This document shows positions 35,736-45,700 of a stretch of 64,000 nucleotides of DNA, piece by piece. The position numbers were made by a program, and so were the translations under genes. The notes beneath the pieces are model-generated. The model ran no database searches and was not told the DNA's origin. It saw only the letters and a program-made list of their open reading frames with translations. Each line of letters begins with the position of its first letter. Within the stretch, counting starts at the first letter, position 1. The stretch is from contig JAFLCK010000021.1 of NCBI GenBank assembly GCA_017303615.1, positions 35,307 through 99,306 on the forward strand, in the 5' to 3' direction. The DNA is from Obscuribacter phosphatis_A. Its GTDB lineage: Bacteria > Cyanobacteriota > Vampirovibrionia > Obscuribacterales > Obscuribacteraceae.

Positions 35736-36344
35736 ATGGCCACACTTTATTGCGAAGACGAAGAATACATCTCGGCTTTTACCATCAAAGCCAGTTCATT
35801 TCAGGAAGTGGACCTAGTGAAGGAAGTGCAGCAATGGCAGCATATCGAGCTAACCCTGACAAGCGGAAATAGGGCGCTTTCTTTCGCCTCAGACTTTGAT
35901 CCGGAAAAACGACTAAGCATGGACGATGTTCTAGCCAGGCATACCACCGACGCCAATCAATTGGCTAAAGACGCTACAGCCGGAAAGAACGCCACAGGCA
36001 ATAAAAATACCAAAGACCTAGCCGAGGCTGTACTAGACATTCAGACCGTGGCCAATGCCTATGTGCTTTGCCGCAAACCCCAAGATGAAATCAACCACCT
36101 GACCAAACAATTGAAAGACCTTATAGAAGGCAAGAAAAACCGTGTCCTCTTTGAGCCGGCAGAGCCGTCTTTTGAGCTTGCCCTTGAGGTAAGCGCCGGT
36201 TCATACAGGGTCGAGTGCTTTATCGATGCCGGGAATGTTGAGACCGGTATTTACCGCTGGGACGCTCTAGGGGTAAGGTTTTTCACCGACCAAAAGCGTA
36301 TTGCCAACTTCATAGAAGAACTTGAAAACGAGTTCAAGCTCTGA
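35736..36344 (+). CDS. Hypothetical protein downstream of mnmE
   Basis: A 202-residue soluble protein with no signal peptide, membrane helix or recognised family. It contains a Lys/Asn/Thr-rich middle (GKNATGNKNTKD) between two more conserved-looking parts; the C-terminal part (VECFIDAGNVETGIYRWDAL, then FFTDQKRIANFIEELENEF) could be a small alpha/beta domain. It begins 2 bases after the mnmE stop, so it is cotranscribed and translationally coupled. Its position between mnmE and thrS hints at a role around tRNA or translation, but nothing in the sequence shows this. Confidence 0.75.
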   Translation: MATLYCEDEEYISAFTIKASSFQEVDLVKEVQQWQHIELTLTSGNRALSFASDFDPEKRLSMDDVLARHTTDANQLAKDATAGKNATGNKNTKDLAEAVLDIQTVANAYVLCRKPQDEINHLTKQLKDLIEGKKNRVLFEPAEPSFELALEVSAGSYRVECFIDAGNVETGIYRWDALGVRFFTDQKRIANFIEELENEFKL

Positions 36345-36417
36345 TCTCTTGATAAAATTGACAGACTAATCAGTTCGGCAGTTTGTAGATGCCGAGCATT
36401 CAGAAAGGACGGTACAT

Positions 36418-38370
36418 ATGTCAGTCAATACACAGGTCAAAATTAAGCTTCCCGACGGCAGTGAAAGAACACTAGACCAGGGTAAAACCGGAGCCGACCT
36501 GGCTAAAGAAATCAGCGAGGGTCTCTTCCGCAAAGCTGTCGGTCTTTCAATCAACGGCGAACTGAGTGATTTGTACACTCCCCTCACCGATGGCATGGAA
36601 GTAAAAATACTCACCGCAGACGACCCGCAGTCGATAGAGCTTTTGAGACACAGTACCGCCCACGTCATGGCTCAAGCTGTGCAAAAGCTCTTTCCCCAGG
36701 CAAAGATAGCCATCGGTCCGACCATCGACAATGGCTTCTATTACGACTTTGAAATCAAAGATCATTCACTCTCAACCGAAGATCTAGCCAACATCGAAGC
36801 CGAAATGAAGAAAATAGCCGAAGCCAAACAAAGGCTGGTGCGCTATAACATTGCCGATGTAGACAAGCAACTAAAAGAGTTCGAGAGCCAAGGCGAGAAG
36901 TTTAAGGCCGAGCTTTTGCGCGAGCACAGAGACCATAACCCGACTCTCTATCTGATGCAAGATAAAGACGGCAACACCATATGGAACGACCTCTGCCGTG
37001 GACCGCACCTGCCCTCAACCGGGCTAATCAAGGCTTTCAAACTCTTGAAAGTCTCCGGCTCTTACTGGCGCGGCGATGAGCATAAAGAGCAGTTGCAGCG
37101 CATCTATGCCACAGCCTTTTGGACCAAGAAAGATCTGGAAGACTATCTGCACAAGCTGGAAGAAGCCGAAAAGCGCGACCACCGCAAATTAGCCAAACAG
37201 CTGGATCTTTTCTCGACCCACGAAGAAGTGGGACCGGGTCTCATCTTTTGGCATCCCAATTTGGCCACCGTGCGCGACTGCATCGAGAACTATTGGCGCG
37301 CCGAACACAGAAGACGCGGCTATCAGTTTGTCTATACACCGCACATTGCCAGCGAGCACCTATATGAAATAAGCGGTCACCTGGAAAACTACAAAGAGAA
37401 CATGTATTCGCCGATGGATATCGACGGTCAGGCCTATCGCGCCAAGCCGATGAACTGTCCCGGTCACATCATGATCTACAAATCTAAACTGCGTAGTTAT
37501 CGCGACTTGCCAATCAGAATGGCAGAGCTGGGCACTGTCTATCGCTATGAGCGTTCCGGCGTCTTGCACGGCATGCTGAGAGTGCGCGGATTTACACAAG
37601 ACGATTCGCACATCTTTTGCACCCCAGAACAGTTAGAGGGTGAAATCTCGGGCATCCTTGATTTGATTGACGCTCTCATGACCACCTTCGGCTATAAATA
37701 CAAAGCCTATCTGGCTACCAAACCGGCCCAGGCGATGGGTACCGACGAAGAGTGGGAAATGGCTACAGGCGCGCTTGAGCGCGCCATGCAGAAACGCGGT
37801 ATGGACTATGAAGTGGACGAAGGCGGCGGGGCTTTCTATGCACCGAAGATCGACGTCAAACTTTTTGACGCCATCGGACGTGAATGGCAAGGACCGACTG
37901 TGCAGGTTGACCTCAACCTGCCAGAGCGTTTTGACGTCAACTATGTCGGCGAAGACGGCAACAAGCACCATACAGTCATGGTGCACCGCGCCGTGCTGGG
38001 TTCTATGGAACGCTTCTGCGGCGGACTAATCGAACACTATGCCGGAGCCTTCCCGCTTTGGTTGGCGCCGACCCAAGTAGCTGTCATCCCGATTTCAGAT
38101 CGCCATCAAGAGCATGCTAGAAAAACAGCCAAAGCTCTCACCGATCTAGATATGCGCGTGCACCTCGATGAACGTAGTGAAACAATCAACTATCGCATCA
38201 GAGAAGCACAGATGCAACAGACACCATATATGGTGGTAATCGGCGACAAAGAAGTGGAAGGCGACGCTGTGGCAGTGAGACATCGCCGCCAGGGTGATCT
38301 TGGCTCTATGAAGCTTTCAGATTTTGTTGAAAAAATGAAAGCTGAAGTAGAGAAAAAAGAATCCATCTAG
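36418..38370 (+). CDS. thrS: Threonyl-tRNA synthetase
   Basis: Charges tRNA-Thr. The 650-residue protein has the N-terminal TGS domain (VKIKLPDGSERTLDQGKTG), an editing domain with the zinc-like HxxxH start (RHSTAHVMAQAV) and GPTIDNGFYYDF. The class II core carries motif 1 near GLIFWHPNLATVRDCIE, motif 2 RYERSGVLHGMLRVRGFTQD and motif 3 GSMERFCGGLIEHYAG. The C-terminal anticodon-binding domain ends the protein (DKEVEGDAVAVRHRRQGD). The ATG has AAAGGA 8 bases upstream. A hairpin terminator follows at 38438. No T-box is seen in the short leader. Confidence 0.97.
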   Translation: MSVNTQVKIKLPDGSERTLDQGKTGADLAKEISEGLFRKAVGLSINGELSDLYTPLTDGMEVKILTADDPQSIELLRHSTAHVMAQAVQKLFPQAKIAIGPTIDNGFYYDFEIKDHSLSTEDLANIEAEMKKIAEAKQRLVRYNIADVDKQLKEFESQGEKFKAELLREHRDHNPTLYLMQDKDGNTIWNDLCRGPHLPSTGLIKAFKLLKVSGSYWRGDEHKEQLQRIYATAFWTKKDLEDYLHKLEEAEKRDHRKLAKQLDLFSTHEEVGPGLIFWHPNLATVRDCIENYWRAEHRRRGYQFVYTPHIASEHLYEISGHLENYKENMYSPMDIDGQAYRAKPMNCPGHIMIYKSKLRSYRDLPIRMAELGTVYRYERSGVLHGMLRVRGFTQDDSHIFCTPEQLEGEISGILDLIDALMTTFGYKYKAYLATKPAQAMGTDEEWEMATGALERAMQKRGMDYEVDEGGGAFYAPKIDVKLFDAIGREWQGPTVQVDLNLPERFDVNYVGEDGNKHHTVMVHRAVLGSMERFCGGLIEHYAGAFPLWLAPTQVAVIPISDRHQEHARKTAKALTDLDMRVHLDERSETINYRIREAQMQQTPYMVVIGDKEVEGDAVAVRHRRQGDLGSMKLSDFVEKMKAEVEKKESI

Positions 38371-38437
38371 AAGGCGGACCAAGAAACATACCGATAAACA
38401 TGCAGATAAGCATGCCGAACCACGGTAAAAACTGAGA

Positions 38438-38465
38438 AAGAAGGGAGCGCAAGTTCCCTTCTTTT
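38438..38465 (+). terminator. Intrinsic terminator after thrS
   Basis: AAGAAGGGA (38438-38446) pairs with TCCCTTCTT (38455-38463), giving a 9-bp stem with an 8-base loop, followed by TTCTTTC. It lies about 70 bases after the thrS stop and just before the acetyltransferase gene. Confidence 0.7.
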
Positions 38466-38488
38466 CTTTCGAGACTAGATTATAGCGG

Positions 38489-39028
38489 GTGCAAATTCAA
38501 ATGGAATTACTTGTATTGGATGATGATGACCTGGGTCTTGCGCGCTTCAAAAAATTACGTGGTGAAGCGTTAGCAAAGGCACCGGAAGCATTCGGTGCCT
38601 CTCTCGATGATTTTCTCAATGAGAGTGATCAATTTTTGCGCGGGCAAATTAAGAAAGAAAGCAATCGTTTTGTGCTGGCGATACTAGACGAAAATGGCAG
38701 CGATATCTGTGCCATGGGCGGATTTTTTAGACGCAAGGGTAGAAAATTGGAACACAAAGGTGTAATTTGGGGTGTCTATGTCACACCGACCAAAAGAGGC
38801 AAAGGACTGGCAGCGAAGTTGATGCAAGGACTAATCAGCAAAGTCAAAAGCGATGTCGATGTGGAAGCAATTCAACTGACCGTATCAGAAGGAAACGAGC
38901 CGGCAATACGGCTCTATGAAAGACTAGGCTTCAAAGCATATGGACGAGAAGAGCGGGCTTTGCGACTCAACAAGGAAGAAAATTTTGTCTATCTAGATGA
39001 AGTAATGATGGAGCTTCGACTGAAGTAA
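38489..39028 (+). CDS. GNAT-family N-acetyltransferase
   Basis: A 179-residue acetyl-CoA-dependent acyltransferase. The core shows GGFFRRKGRKLEHKGVIWGVYV (strand pair), the acetyl-CoA motif A TPTKRGKGLAAKLMQGL (Q/RxxGxG/A), and motif B LTVSEGNEPAIRLYERLGFKAYGREERA. The substrate, an amine on a small molecule or protein, cannot be deduced. The frame starts at a GTG (38489), but the ATG at 38501 (MELLVLDDDD) is equally possible; neither has a strong Shine-Dalgarno sequence. It probably has its own promoter because a terminator precedes it. Confidence 0.88.
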   Translation: MQIQMELLVLDDDDLGLARFKKLRGEALAKAPEAFGASLDDFLNESDQFLRGQIKKESNRFVLAILDENGSDICAMGGFFRRKGRKLEHKGVIWGVYVTPTKRGKGLAAKLMQGLISKVKSDVDVEAIQLTVSEGNEPAIRLYERLGFKAYGREERALRLNKEENFVYLDEVMMELRLK

Positions 39029-39049
39029 TAAGGTCCGCCGTTTCTATTC

Positions 39050-39682
39050 TTAAGCTTTAAGCCCTTCAAGTAAAGCATGGAAGCATCTTCTAGCAAGCTT
39101 TACCGAGGCTTTCTCGCTGGCATTACCAAAGGTCTGCAAGTTGGTGTAGACAATAATAAAGCCAATAAGGTGCACTAAAAATTCAGTCTCGACATCGGTT
39201 CTAAGCTCCCCTTTCTTCTGGCAGAGAAGCACCAATTCCAACAAACGATGCACAAAAGGCGGCATGGGTAGCTGAATAGAATTATCAGGACAAAACTTGG
39301 GCGGAGGCGGAAGCATTGAACCGTCACGGAACAAAACTCTAGCAAGCTCTGGTTGTTCGAATGTCCAGCGAACACTATCGACCACGAAGCCCTCGACAAC
39401 AGAAAGCGGCGACTTAGCACTCGCAGCCTGCTCAATTGCTTTCTCGATAAGAGCTTCGAAATATTGGCATCGCAATGCTAAAACAATCTGCTCTTTAGAT
39501 TCAAAATTATTATAAAGGGTTCTTTTGGCTACATCAGCTGCTTCAGCAATCTCATCGATAGAAGAAGCCTCGTAACCTCGCTGGCTGAAAAGATTTGCCG
39601 CAGCCGACAGAATTGCTCTCCGAGTTTCTTCCTTCTTTCGCTCTCTTCTGCCAACTGTCACGCGTTCGCCTGCCTTTACCAC
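39050..39682 (-). CDS. TetR-family transcriptional regulator
   Basis: A 210-residue repressor-type regulator. The N-terminal DNA-binding domain has the TetR helix-turn-helix: RRAILSAAANLFSQRGYEA, then SIDEIAEAADVAKRTLYNNFESKEQI. The C-terminal ligand-binding region (FGNASEKASV and neighbours) is not assignable to a ligand. The start is a GTG at 39682; a second GTG 21 bases further in (ERVTV) is possible. It is divergent from the SDR gene, and a dyad lies between them, so it may repress that gene and itself. The operator assignment is inferred from layout. Confidence 0.9.
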   Translation of the reverse strand: MVKAGERVTVGRRERKKEETRRAILSAAANLFSQRGYEASSIDEIAEAADVAKRTLYNNFESKEQIVLALRCQYFEALIEKAIEQAASAKSPLSVVEGFVVDSVRWTFEQPELARVLFRDGSMLPPPPKFCPDNSIQLPMPPFVHRLLELVLLCQKKGELRTDVETEFLVHLIGFIIVYTNLQTFGNASEKASVKLARRCFHALLEGLKA

Positions 39683-39700
39683 CTTAGCTCTGCAAAATTA

Positions 39701-39721
39701 TACCTGAAGGTACGTCGACCT
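39701..39721. promoter_or_regulatory. Candidate TetR operator
   Basis: TACCT-GA-AGGTA (39701-39712) is a perfect 5-bp dyad, and AGGT at 39708 with ACCT at 39718 forms a second overlapping one. It sits between the divergent TetR and SDR genes, 20 bases upstream of the regulator's start, where TetR operators are usual. Confidence 0.35.
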
Positions 39722-39857
39722 AAAGCTCCAACAACAATCCCTTGGTCTCAATTCGAAAGACGCTTTGTTCACAACCAGTTCATCATTTGACACTAATTTG
39801 GAAACGTTATCTCTCGTCAAAAACAGATCCGTCAGGAATCCGAAGGGTAGGTGCAAT

Positions 39858-40637
39858 TTGACCTTGAATTCAGCAAACAACAGCCATGAAGCATATCTGA
39901 TACTGGGCGCCACCGGCGACATAGGCTCTGCCCTTTGTCGCCTCCTGTCTGAAAAGGGCGCCAAGGTCATGGCAGCTGGCAAAGACCAAGAGAAGCTGGA
40001 AGAGCTATCTAGTGAAACAGGTTGCAGCCATTTTCAGCTTGACGCGAGCAATTTTGATGAAGTTGATAAGTGCTTCGAGAAGACACTGCAGGAATTCGGA
40101 CGCCTAGATGGGGCCGCCAACTGCGTCGGCAGCCTGCTGCTCAAACCCGCTCATCTGACTAGTCATGCAGAATTCAGTAATGTAATCGCCGCCAATTTAA
40201 ATTCGGCTTTTGCCTGCGTCAGATCTTCCGGTAAAGTGATGAGAAAAGAAGGCGGCTCTGTGGTGCTGGTATCTTCGGCGGCAGCCAGCATAGGCTTGGC
40301 AAACCACGAAGCTATCTCAGCCGCCAAAGCCGGCATAGAAGGTTTGATGCTGGCAGCTGCCGCATCTTACTCTAGACAAAAAATTAGAGTTAATTGCATA
40401 GCACCAGGTCTGGTGCAAACCAAGTTGACTAAGTCTGTGACAAGCAATGAGAATAGCCGCCAGGCTTCCTTGTCTATGCATCCACTTGGTCGGCTGGGGG
40501 AAGCAGCTGATATAGCCCAGGCTATCGCCTGGCTTCTGAGCAAAGAAAGCAGCTGGATTACAGGACAAGTTCTTGCAGTAGACGGTGGGCTGTCAAAAGT
40601 CAAAATTGCTCAAATGCAATTGCAAGCAGCAAGATAG
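39858..40637 (+). CDS. SDR-family protein lacking the catalytic Tyr
   Basis: About 259 residues of a short-chain dehydrogenase/reductase. The Rossmann motif GATGDIGSALCRLL, the NNAG-like ANCVGS and the Ser of VVLVSSAAAS are present, and the C-terminus has the family pattern APGLVQTKLTKS, then SSWITGQVLAVDGG. The YxxxK motif reads ISAAK: an Ile replaces the catalytic Tyr, 13 residues after the Ser, while the Lys is kept. Either another residue substitutes or the protein is a binding or regulatory SDR. The TTG at 39858 with AAGGGTAGG upstream is preferred; the frame extends to 39765 but that part does not resemble an SDR. Confidence 0.85.
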   Translation: MTLNSANNSHEAYLILGATGDIGSALCRLLSEKGAKVMAAGKDQEKLEELSSETGCSHFQLDASNFDEVDKCFEKTLQEFGRLDGAANCVGSLLLKPAHLTSHAEFSNVIAANLNSAFACVRSSGKVMRKEGGSVVLVSSAAASIGLANHEAISAAKAGIEGLMLAAAASYSRQKIRVNCIAPGLVQTKLTKSVTSNENSRQASLSMHPLGRLGEAADIAQAIAWLLSKESSWITGQVLAVDGGLSKVKIAQMQLQAAR

Positions 40638-40682
40638 AAAGATAGAAAGCTAGAAAGAAAGATTACAGAACCTGTATGAAGT

Positions 40683-42593
40683 CTAAATTTCAGGGTTCTC
40701 AACAACTCCATTAAACAAGACTAGACCAGTGATACTGTCTCTCAAGATAAAAAAGAAAGGTCGATCGAAAGTAAGGTCGAACTTGTCGGGATTCTCTTGG
40801 GGCATGCCTGCCCCAGCCATCATCAAAACCTTTGTGACAGCAGCTGCTTCAGTACCATTCTCGTCAACCTTCAAGTAAGCCTTTTGCTTTGCTGCAGCTA
40901 CATACAGATTGTAATCCAGAGCGGGTGGACTGAGACCGGGCAGGTTGCAGTGTTCATCGCTGAGAAGAATAGAAAGACCTAGATGTTCAAAGGCAGCCGT
41001 GAGATCGACTTCTATGTCAATCTTGAATTTAGGTAAAGCCAGTCGGCCTTCCTTCTTCCTTAGCTCAGAAAAAACCCGACTCCAATTGACTTTGAGAAAA
41101 TCAATAGACTGGCTCAGACTAAGATTCTTCTGGGGAAGGAAGAAGTGCATCTGCACTCGTTCACCCTGATAAGGCAAACTAATGCAATCAAAGCCTGGGC
41201 AACTGAGATAATCGAAAAACCCGTCAGTATGCATAAATTTGCATTCTCTGACGCGACCATTAGCGAGAAAAAAGTCTCTTGGTCTGGTCCCATCAAATGA
41301 AAATGGATCGAGCCAAAGTCCTTTGAAATAAACGACATTGGCCAATAACATCATAGCGTCAGTATCAGCCTCGGTAAATACGTCAGACAAAAGCCCCTCG
41401 GTCTGGTCCTCCGCCCATTTGTTCAGTATAGCGAGAGCTTGACTTGAGTCCGAATGCATAGCCGAGAAAACAGCTCCATATCTTTGTCTTACCAGCTCCT
41501 CGAAATCAGAATTGATCTCAAATGAACTGGATAGCCAAATCGAATTGGCGATCCAGATTTTGACTGTATCATTAAGACCTTCCAGCTCTCGCAAAAGACT
41601 AGTGGCAGCTTCTGCCGACGGCAGAGATCCACAACCAGCGTAAAGGGCCGCTTGAAAGGCTTCTTTGGTGGCACCGGCGGCACCATGAGCAAGCATGTGC
41701 AAAATCAAAAAGACCGATAAGGGGGAAGCAACGAAATTGCTTCCACTATTGAGACTTTCAAGAAAACTGAAAAACTTTCCAGTAAAGCCCGCATAGCCTG
41801 ACATTAGCGCAACATCAACTTGCTCTGGCACCCTTAGTGCCTTAAAATTCTTCACTTCCCTTATGTGGGGCGAGACTTTTGTTTCCCTTAGTCCGATCTG
41901 CTGCAAAGAAGGCATCAACTTCAGTACCTTCAATCCAACATCGGTAACCTTTGTATAACTCGCGTCCAGACGATCTAGAGAATCAAAGGCTGTGACAAAC
42001 GGCAACGCCTCGTCATTCAGTCTGGTGCGCGATAGGTCCAGCCTAACCAGCTTCTTCAAACCAGACAAAGCCTGCAAACCGCTCCCGTCAATGGCAGTGC
42101 CAGCCAAATTAAGTTCTTCCAGATTGATCAGATTGCCCAGCTTGGCCAAACCTTCATCAGTAATTGCGCTATTACTCAGGTCTAAGTGTCTTAATTCAGT
42201 AAGCTTCGCCACAACGTCCAGCACTCTGTCATTCGCCATCCGTTCCATTCGCACCGACGACAAATTAGACATTTCAAGAATTGCTTCTATATCTTCTGCA
42301 GCGAGATCCCACAGTCCCTCAAAGTTGATGACGTCAAAACCATAGATAATACTCTTTCTTAGGTTTGGTAAGCCGGCCCGGCTCAGCTTGAGGCCTACCA
42401 ACACATTAGTTGGCACTTCCATTTCACCTTTAGCAGGCCCCAAGGTCAAATCTCGAACAGAAATGAAGTCATCCAGAATTAACTGATCAATTTTTGGCGG
42501 GTATAACACCAAAATTCCGAACTCTGTATCAGCCGGAAAACTGATTACTCTCTTTGGCGCGTCGTTAATAGTAATTACATTAGCTGAAGGCAA
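40683..42593 (-). CDS. Leucine-rich repeat - serpin fusion protein
   Basis: A 636-residue protein of two domains. Residues about 95-265 are leucine-rich repeats (LRHLDLSNSAITDEGLAKLG, LEELNLAGTAIDGSGLQAL, LVRLDLSRTRLNDEALPFV). Residues about 280-634 are a serpin (NFVASPLSVFLILHMLAHGA, the breach VVYFKGLWLDPF, RVQMHFFLPQ, the hinge ENGTEAAAVTKVLMMAG, FDRPFFFILRD). The hinge has the small-residue pattern of inhibitory serpins, which trap proteases by loop insertion. The reactive loop seems about 6 residues longer than in antitrypsin, so P1 is uncertain (Gly/Ala region). No signal peptide, so it is probably cytoplasmic. TTG start with a GGGA upstream. Confidence 0.88.
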   Translation of the reverse strand: MPSANVITINDAPKRVISFPADTEFGILVLYPPKIDQLILDDFISVRDLTLGPAKGEMEVPTNVLVGLKLSRAGLPNLRKSIIYGFDVINFEGLWDLAAEDIEAILEMSNLSSVRMERMANDRVLDVVAKLTELRHLDLSNSAITDEGLAKLGNLINLEELNLAGTAIDGSGLQALSGLKKLVRLDLSRTRLNDEALPFVTAFDSLDRLDASYTKVTDVGLKVLKLMPSLQQIGLRETKVSPHIREVKNFKALRVPEQVDVALMSGYAGFTGKFFSFLESLNSGSNFVASPLSVFLILHMLAHGAAGATKEAFQAALYAGCGSLPSAEAATSLLRELEGLNDTVKIWIANSIWLSSSFEINSDFEELVRQRYGAVFSAMHSDSSQALAILNKWAEDQTEGLLSDVFTEADTDAMMLLANVVYFKGLWLDPFSFDGTRPRDFFLANGRVRECKFMHTDGFFDYLSCPGFDCISLPYQGERVQMHFFLPQKNLSLSQSIDFLKVNWSRVFSELRKKEGRLALPKFKIDIEVDLTAAFEHLGLSILLSDEHCNLPGLSPPALDYNLYVAAAKQKAYLKVDENGTEAAAVTKVLMMAGAGMPQENPDKFDLTFDRPFFFILRDSITGLVLFNGVVENPEI

Positions 42594-42723
42594 TTTTTAC
42601 ATCCCATCAAATTTTTCCAAATAGAGCTTCCTAAATCTAATTTCCCTAAAGATTCCCAGCTGCGAGGAAGTTTAAACCCGAAACAAAGGCAAGTACCTGC
42701 AAATACCAGACGTAAACGCGCTC

Positions 42724-45700
42724 TCAACGGCGCCAACTAGATTTAGCCTTACGTTTCCATGATTTCCAATCGTCATTAATGGTTCTCTTGAATGATTCTA
42801 TATCGGTGTATCTATGCAATTTCTGCAAAGCAGCAAAATATGCAGGATTTACCTTCTCTGCAATATGGTGCATATTTTCATAGAGATGCATTGTTTCAAT
42901 AGCCGACTGAAAGGTTGTAAGAGCCCTTTCATTGAAGCCGCAAGACTGCAGACATGCACCTAATGCGCATTGCGTTAGGGCTATGCGATAGTCAGTTTGA
43001 TCAAACTGCTTTTTCTGTGCCGAAAGAATCTTCTCTAGCAGCTTGATTTTGAATACACCAGTCGCTTGTCCACCAGCGTGGCCGATGACATCAAGAATAT
43101 CATCCACGAGGCTCTGACTTGACTGCACTGGATAGTCACCAGGACCGCGACATATGTGGACATCATGCTCAGGTGGTGCATAGTAACCTTGATTTAGATC
43201 GGTTTCAAGAAAATTATCGAGTACTTGCTCGGCCCGCAAGAAATTATTCTGCCGCATATAAAAGCTAAAGCGATGCATCATCTGAATTTGGGCAGGCAAA
43301 CTGCCGAGACCGGCGCAAGCGTCTACTTTGGCTTGGGCCTCGTCCAGAAGAGAGATAGCCAGCTCGGAGCGACCGGACTCTACCAATGCCATGGGCAACC
43401 TGCAATCAATCAAATACTCATATTTTGCACACTTGGCATAGGCATTCTTGCCAGCTTCTGAGTATGCCTCAATTGCTTGCCTGGCATGCTTAATGGCATC
43501 ATCTACAATACCACCTTGCGCCTCAAGCAAAGCAAGAGCCAGATAATAGTGCACGACATCGCCTTTCTTCTGAGACAATGCCGCTGCCACAGCCCTTTTA
43601 GCCAAGTCAATTCTCTCTCTAAGCAGTTTGTCCGGAGTCTGTTTATCGACAGCCTGCCTGGTTGAGTTCTGTCTAGCAGCTGAATAACCCTTGTGCCAAA
43701 CTATCGACTCAAGCAATCGAGGCTTCTCCGGATCGGAATCGGGCAATAGTTCACAAGCTTTCTCTCTAAGAGAAAGAGAAAGGTCGGCATTGCGCTCATA
43801 TTCAAGCCCGCTTAATGCCAGATAAGCTTTTGCCAGTAGAAGCGTGTCCAACTTAGAGCAGCTTCGGCAAAGGGCGATTGCTTTCTTGATTATTTTCTCT
43901 TTCTCAAACTCAGATAGAGTGGAAGCTGGGCCCACCGCATTCAAATAGGCACCGGCAGCAGCATGTTTATCGCCAAGTCGTTCTGAGATTTGCGCAGACA
44001 AAAGACTATCTCTGGAGCTCAAAGTTTCACCTTCAAAATTTTGTTTTAGAGATGAAAGTGCAGCTAGATTGTTGCCCAATCTCAAATACAAAAGGGCTTT
44101 TTCTCTATCCAACGGTCCACATATCCAACCGCGAGCATCTGCTGCAATAACCTTTTCATACCCAAACAAAATATCTAAAGCTTCTTGAGAGCGCCCCCTT
44201 GCATCAAGGGTGCGGCATAGTTCTACAAGCGAATAGACAACCTGCTCATTTATATCTGGCTTATCAGCGAGGGCTTTGGTGCAAAGCGCTCGCACAAAAG
44301 AATAATCTTTTTGGTTCTGGCAGGCATAGATTCTTGCAGCGTCTGTGTATAGCAAGCTTAGCCCATTTACATCAGGCGTCTTTTCTGCTTCTTGCAAAGC
44401 TCCGTCAATGAAGAGCCGCGCTCTCTTGGTCTCGCCGGCAAGATGAAAAGCCACAGCCAAATGACGTAGATTATTCGAACAAGACTTTTGAATTCTAGAT
44501 TCATCAACATCAGCTTCCCGAAAGTTAGATTTCCGCCCGCCCTGAATAGCACCCCAAAAGCTTTGCCAATCAGGATCTCCGGTCTCTATGTAATTGATAT
44601 AGGCAAACTCGGAAGCAATCATCGGCAGAGAGATATCATGACGATAATCAAGATCTTGCTTGGCTATACAGACTTGCTGCAATTTATGCAAAAGTTCTCG
44701 TGCCTGCGTCAATTGACCGCAATCGGTCAACCTTCTTGCCAGATGCATACAAGTGGCAAAATAATTCTGTCTGATTGCTTGCCCTAACTTTGCCGCCCGA
44801 GAATCAGCAAATTTTGAGACAAGTTTGTTTGTTATGATTTTGACTTGGTCATACTTTCGCTGCTCAATTGCAAGTTGAGCGTCTCTTGCCAGAACCAGCC
44901 CCGATGTATCGGACGGATAGTCGAAGCTGGGCGAAGTCGGCTTAATTGGCGGCGGTGCAGCTGGAATTTTCTTCTTAGCAACGCTAAGTAAAGCGCTATC
45001 AAGATCCGAATGTCGGGGGAAAAATGCCGGCAACCGTTCGAGCAGTCGGCGCTCTTTCTCGGGAAGTTTGGCAAAACGCTCTTTCAGACTCAAAAGCTCA
45101 TTTTCTGCAGCGGCAAATAGACCAAGTTCAGCCTCTAATCTGGCTTTGTAATAAAGCAAATAAAGTTTCTTTCTATCAACCATCGGCTTCGCGTTTAATT
45201 GAGCACAAATAAAGAGCGCGCTCTCAGTCATGCCATAAGACTGAATTATCTGAGCAAAGCGAAGCCATTCGTCAGAAAAGACTGCCACCTTTGAAGATGA
45301 AACTTTGTCTGCAAGTTCTCTAGCCAATGCCAGACCAGTGGCTTTAGCCGAACTAGTGGGAATACTGGCATAAAGTTCTGACAGTTCAAGAAACTGCGGC
45401 GAATAGTCTGCGCTGACATCGTCTTTTGCTTTTTCTCTGCTTATGACCTGAAAACTCCTGCACAACCTCTCGGCCTGGCTGACTTTACCTAGGGCAAGAA
45501 GATTGCGCACCAGTTCAGCAAAATAGGTCGAAGGCTCTATCTGCTCACCCGTGTGGTTCATTTCAGCAAGCAATTTCTCAAAATACTTATCAGCTTCGGC
45601 AAAATCACCACTTGCTTGCAGCAACAAAACTGCATTGAAGTATGCCACTGAGTAATGCAGGTCTTCTTGCTGCAGAGAATCGATTGCCTTTCGGCAAGAA

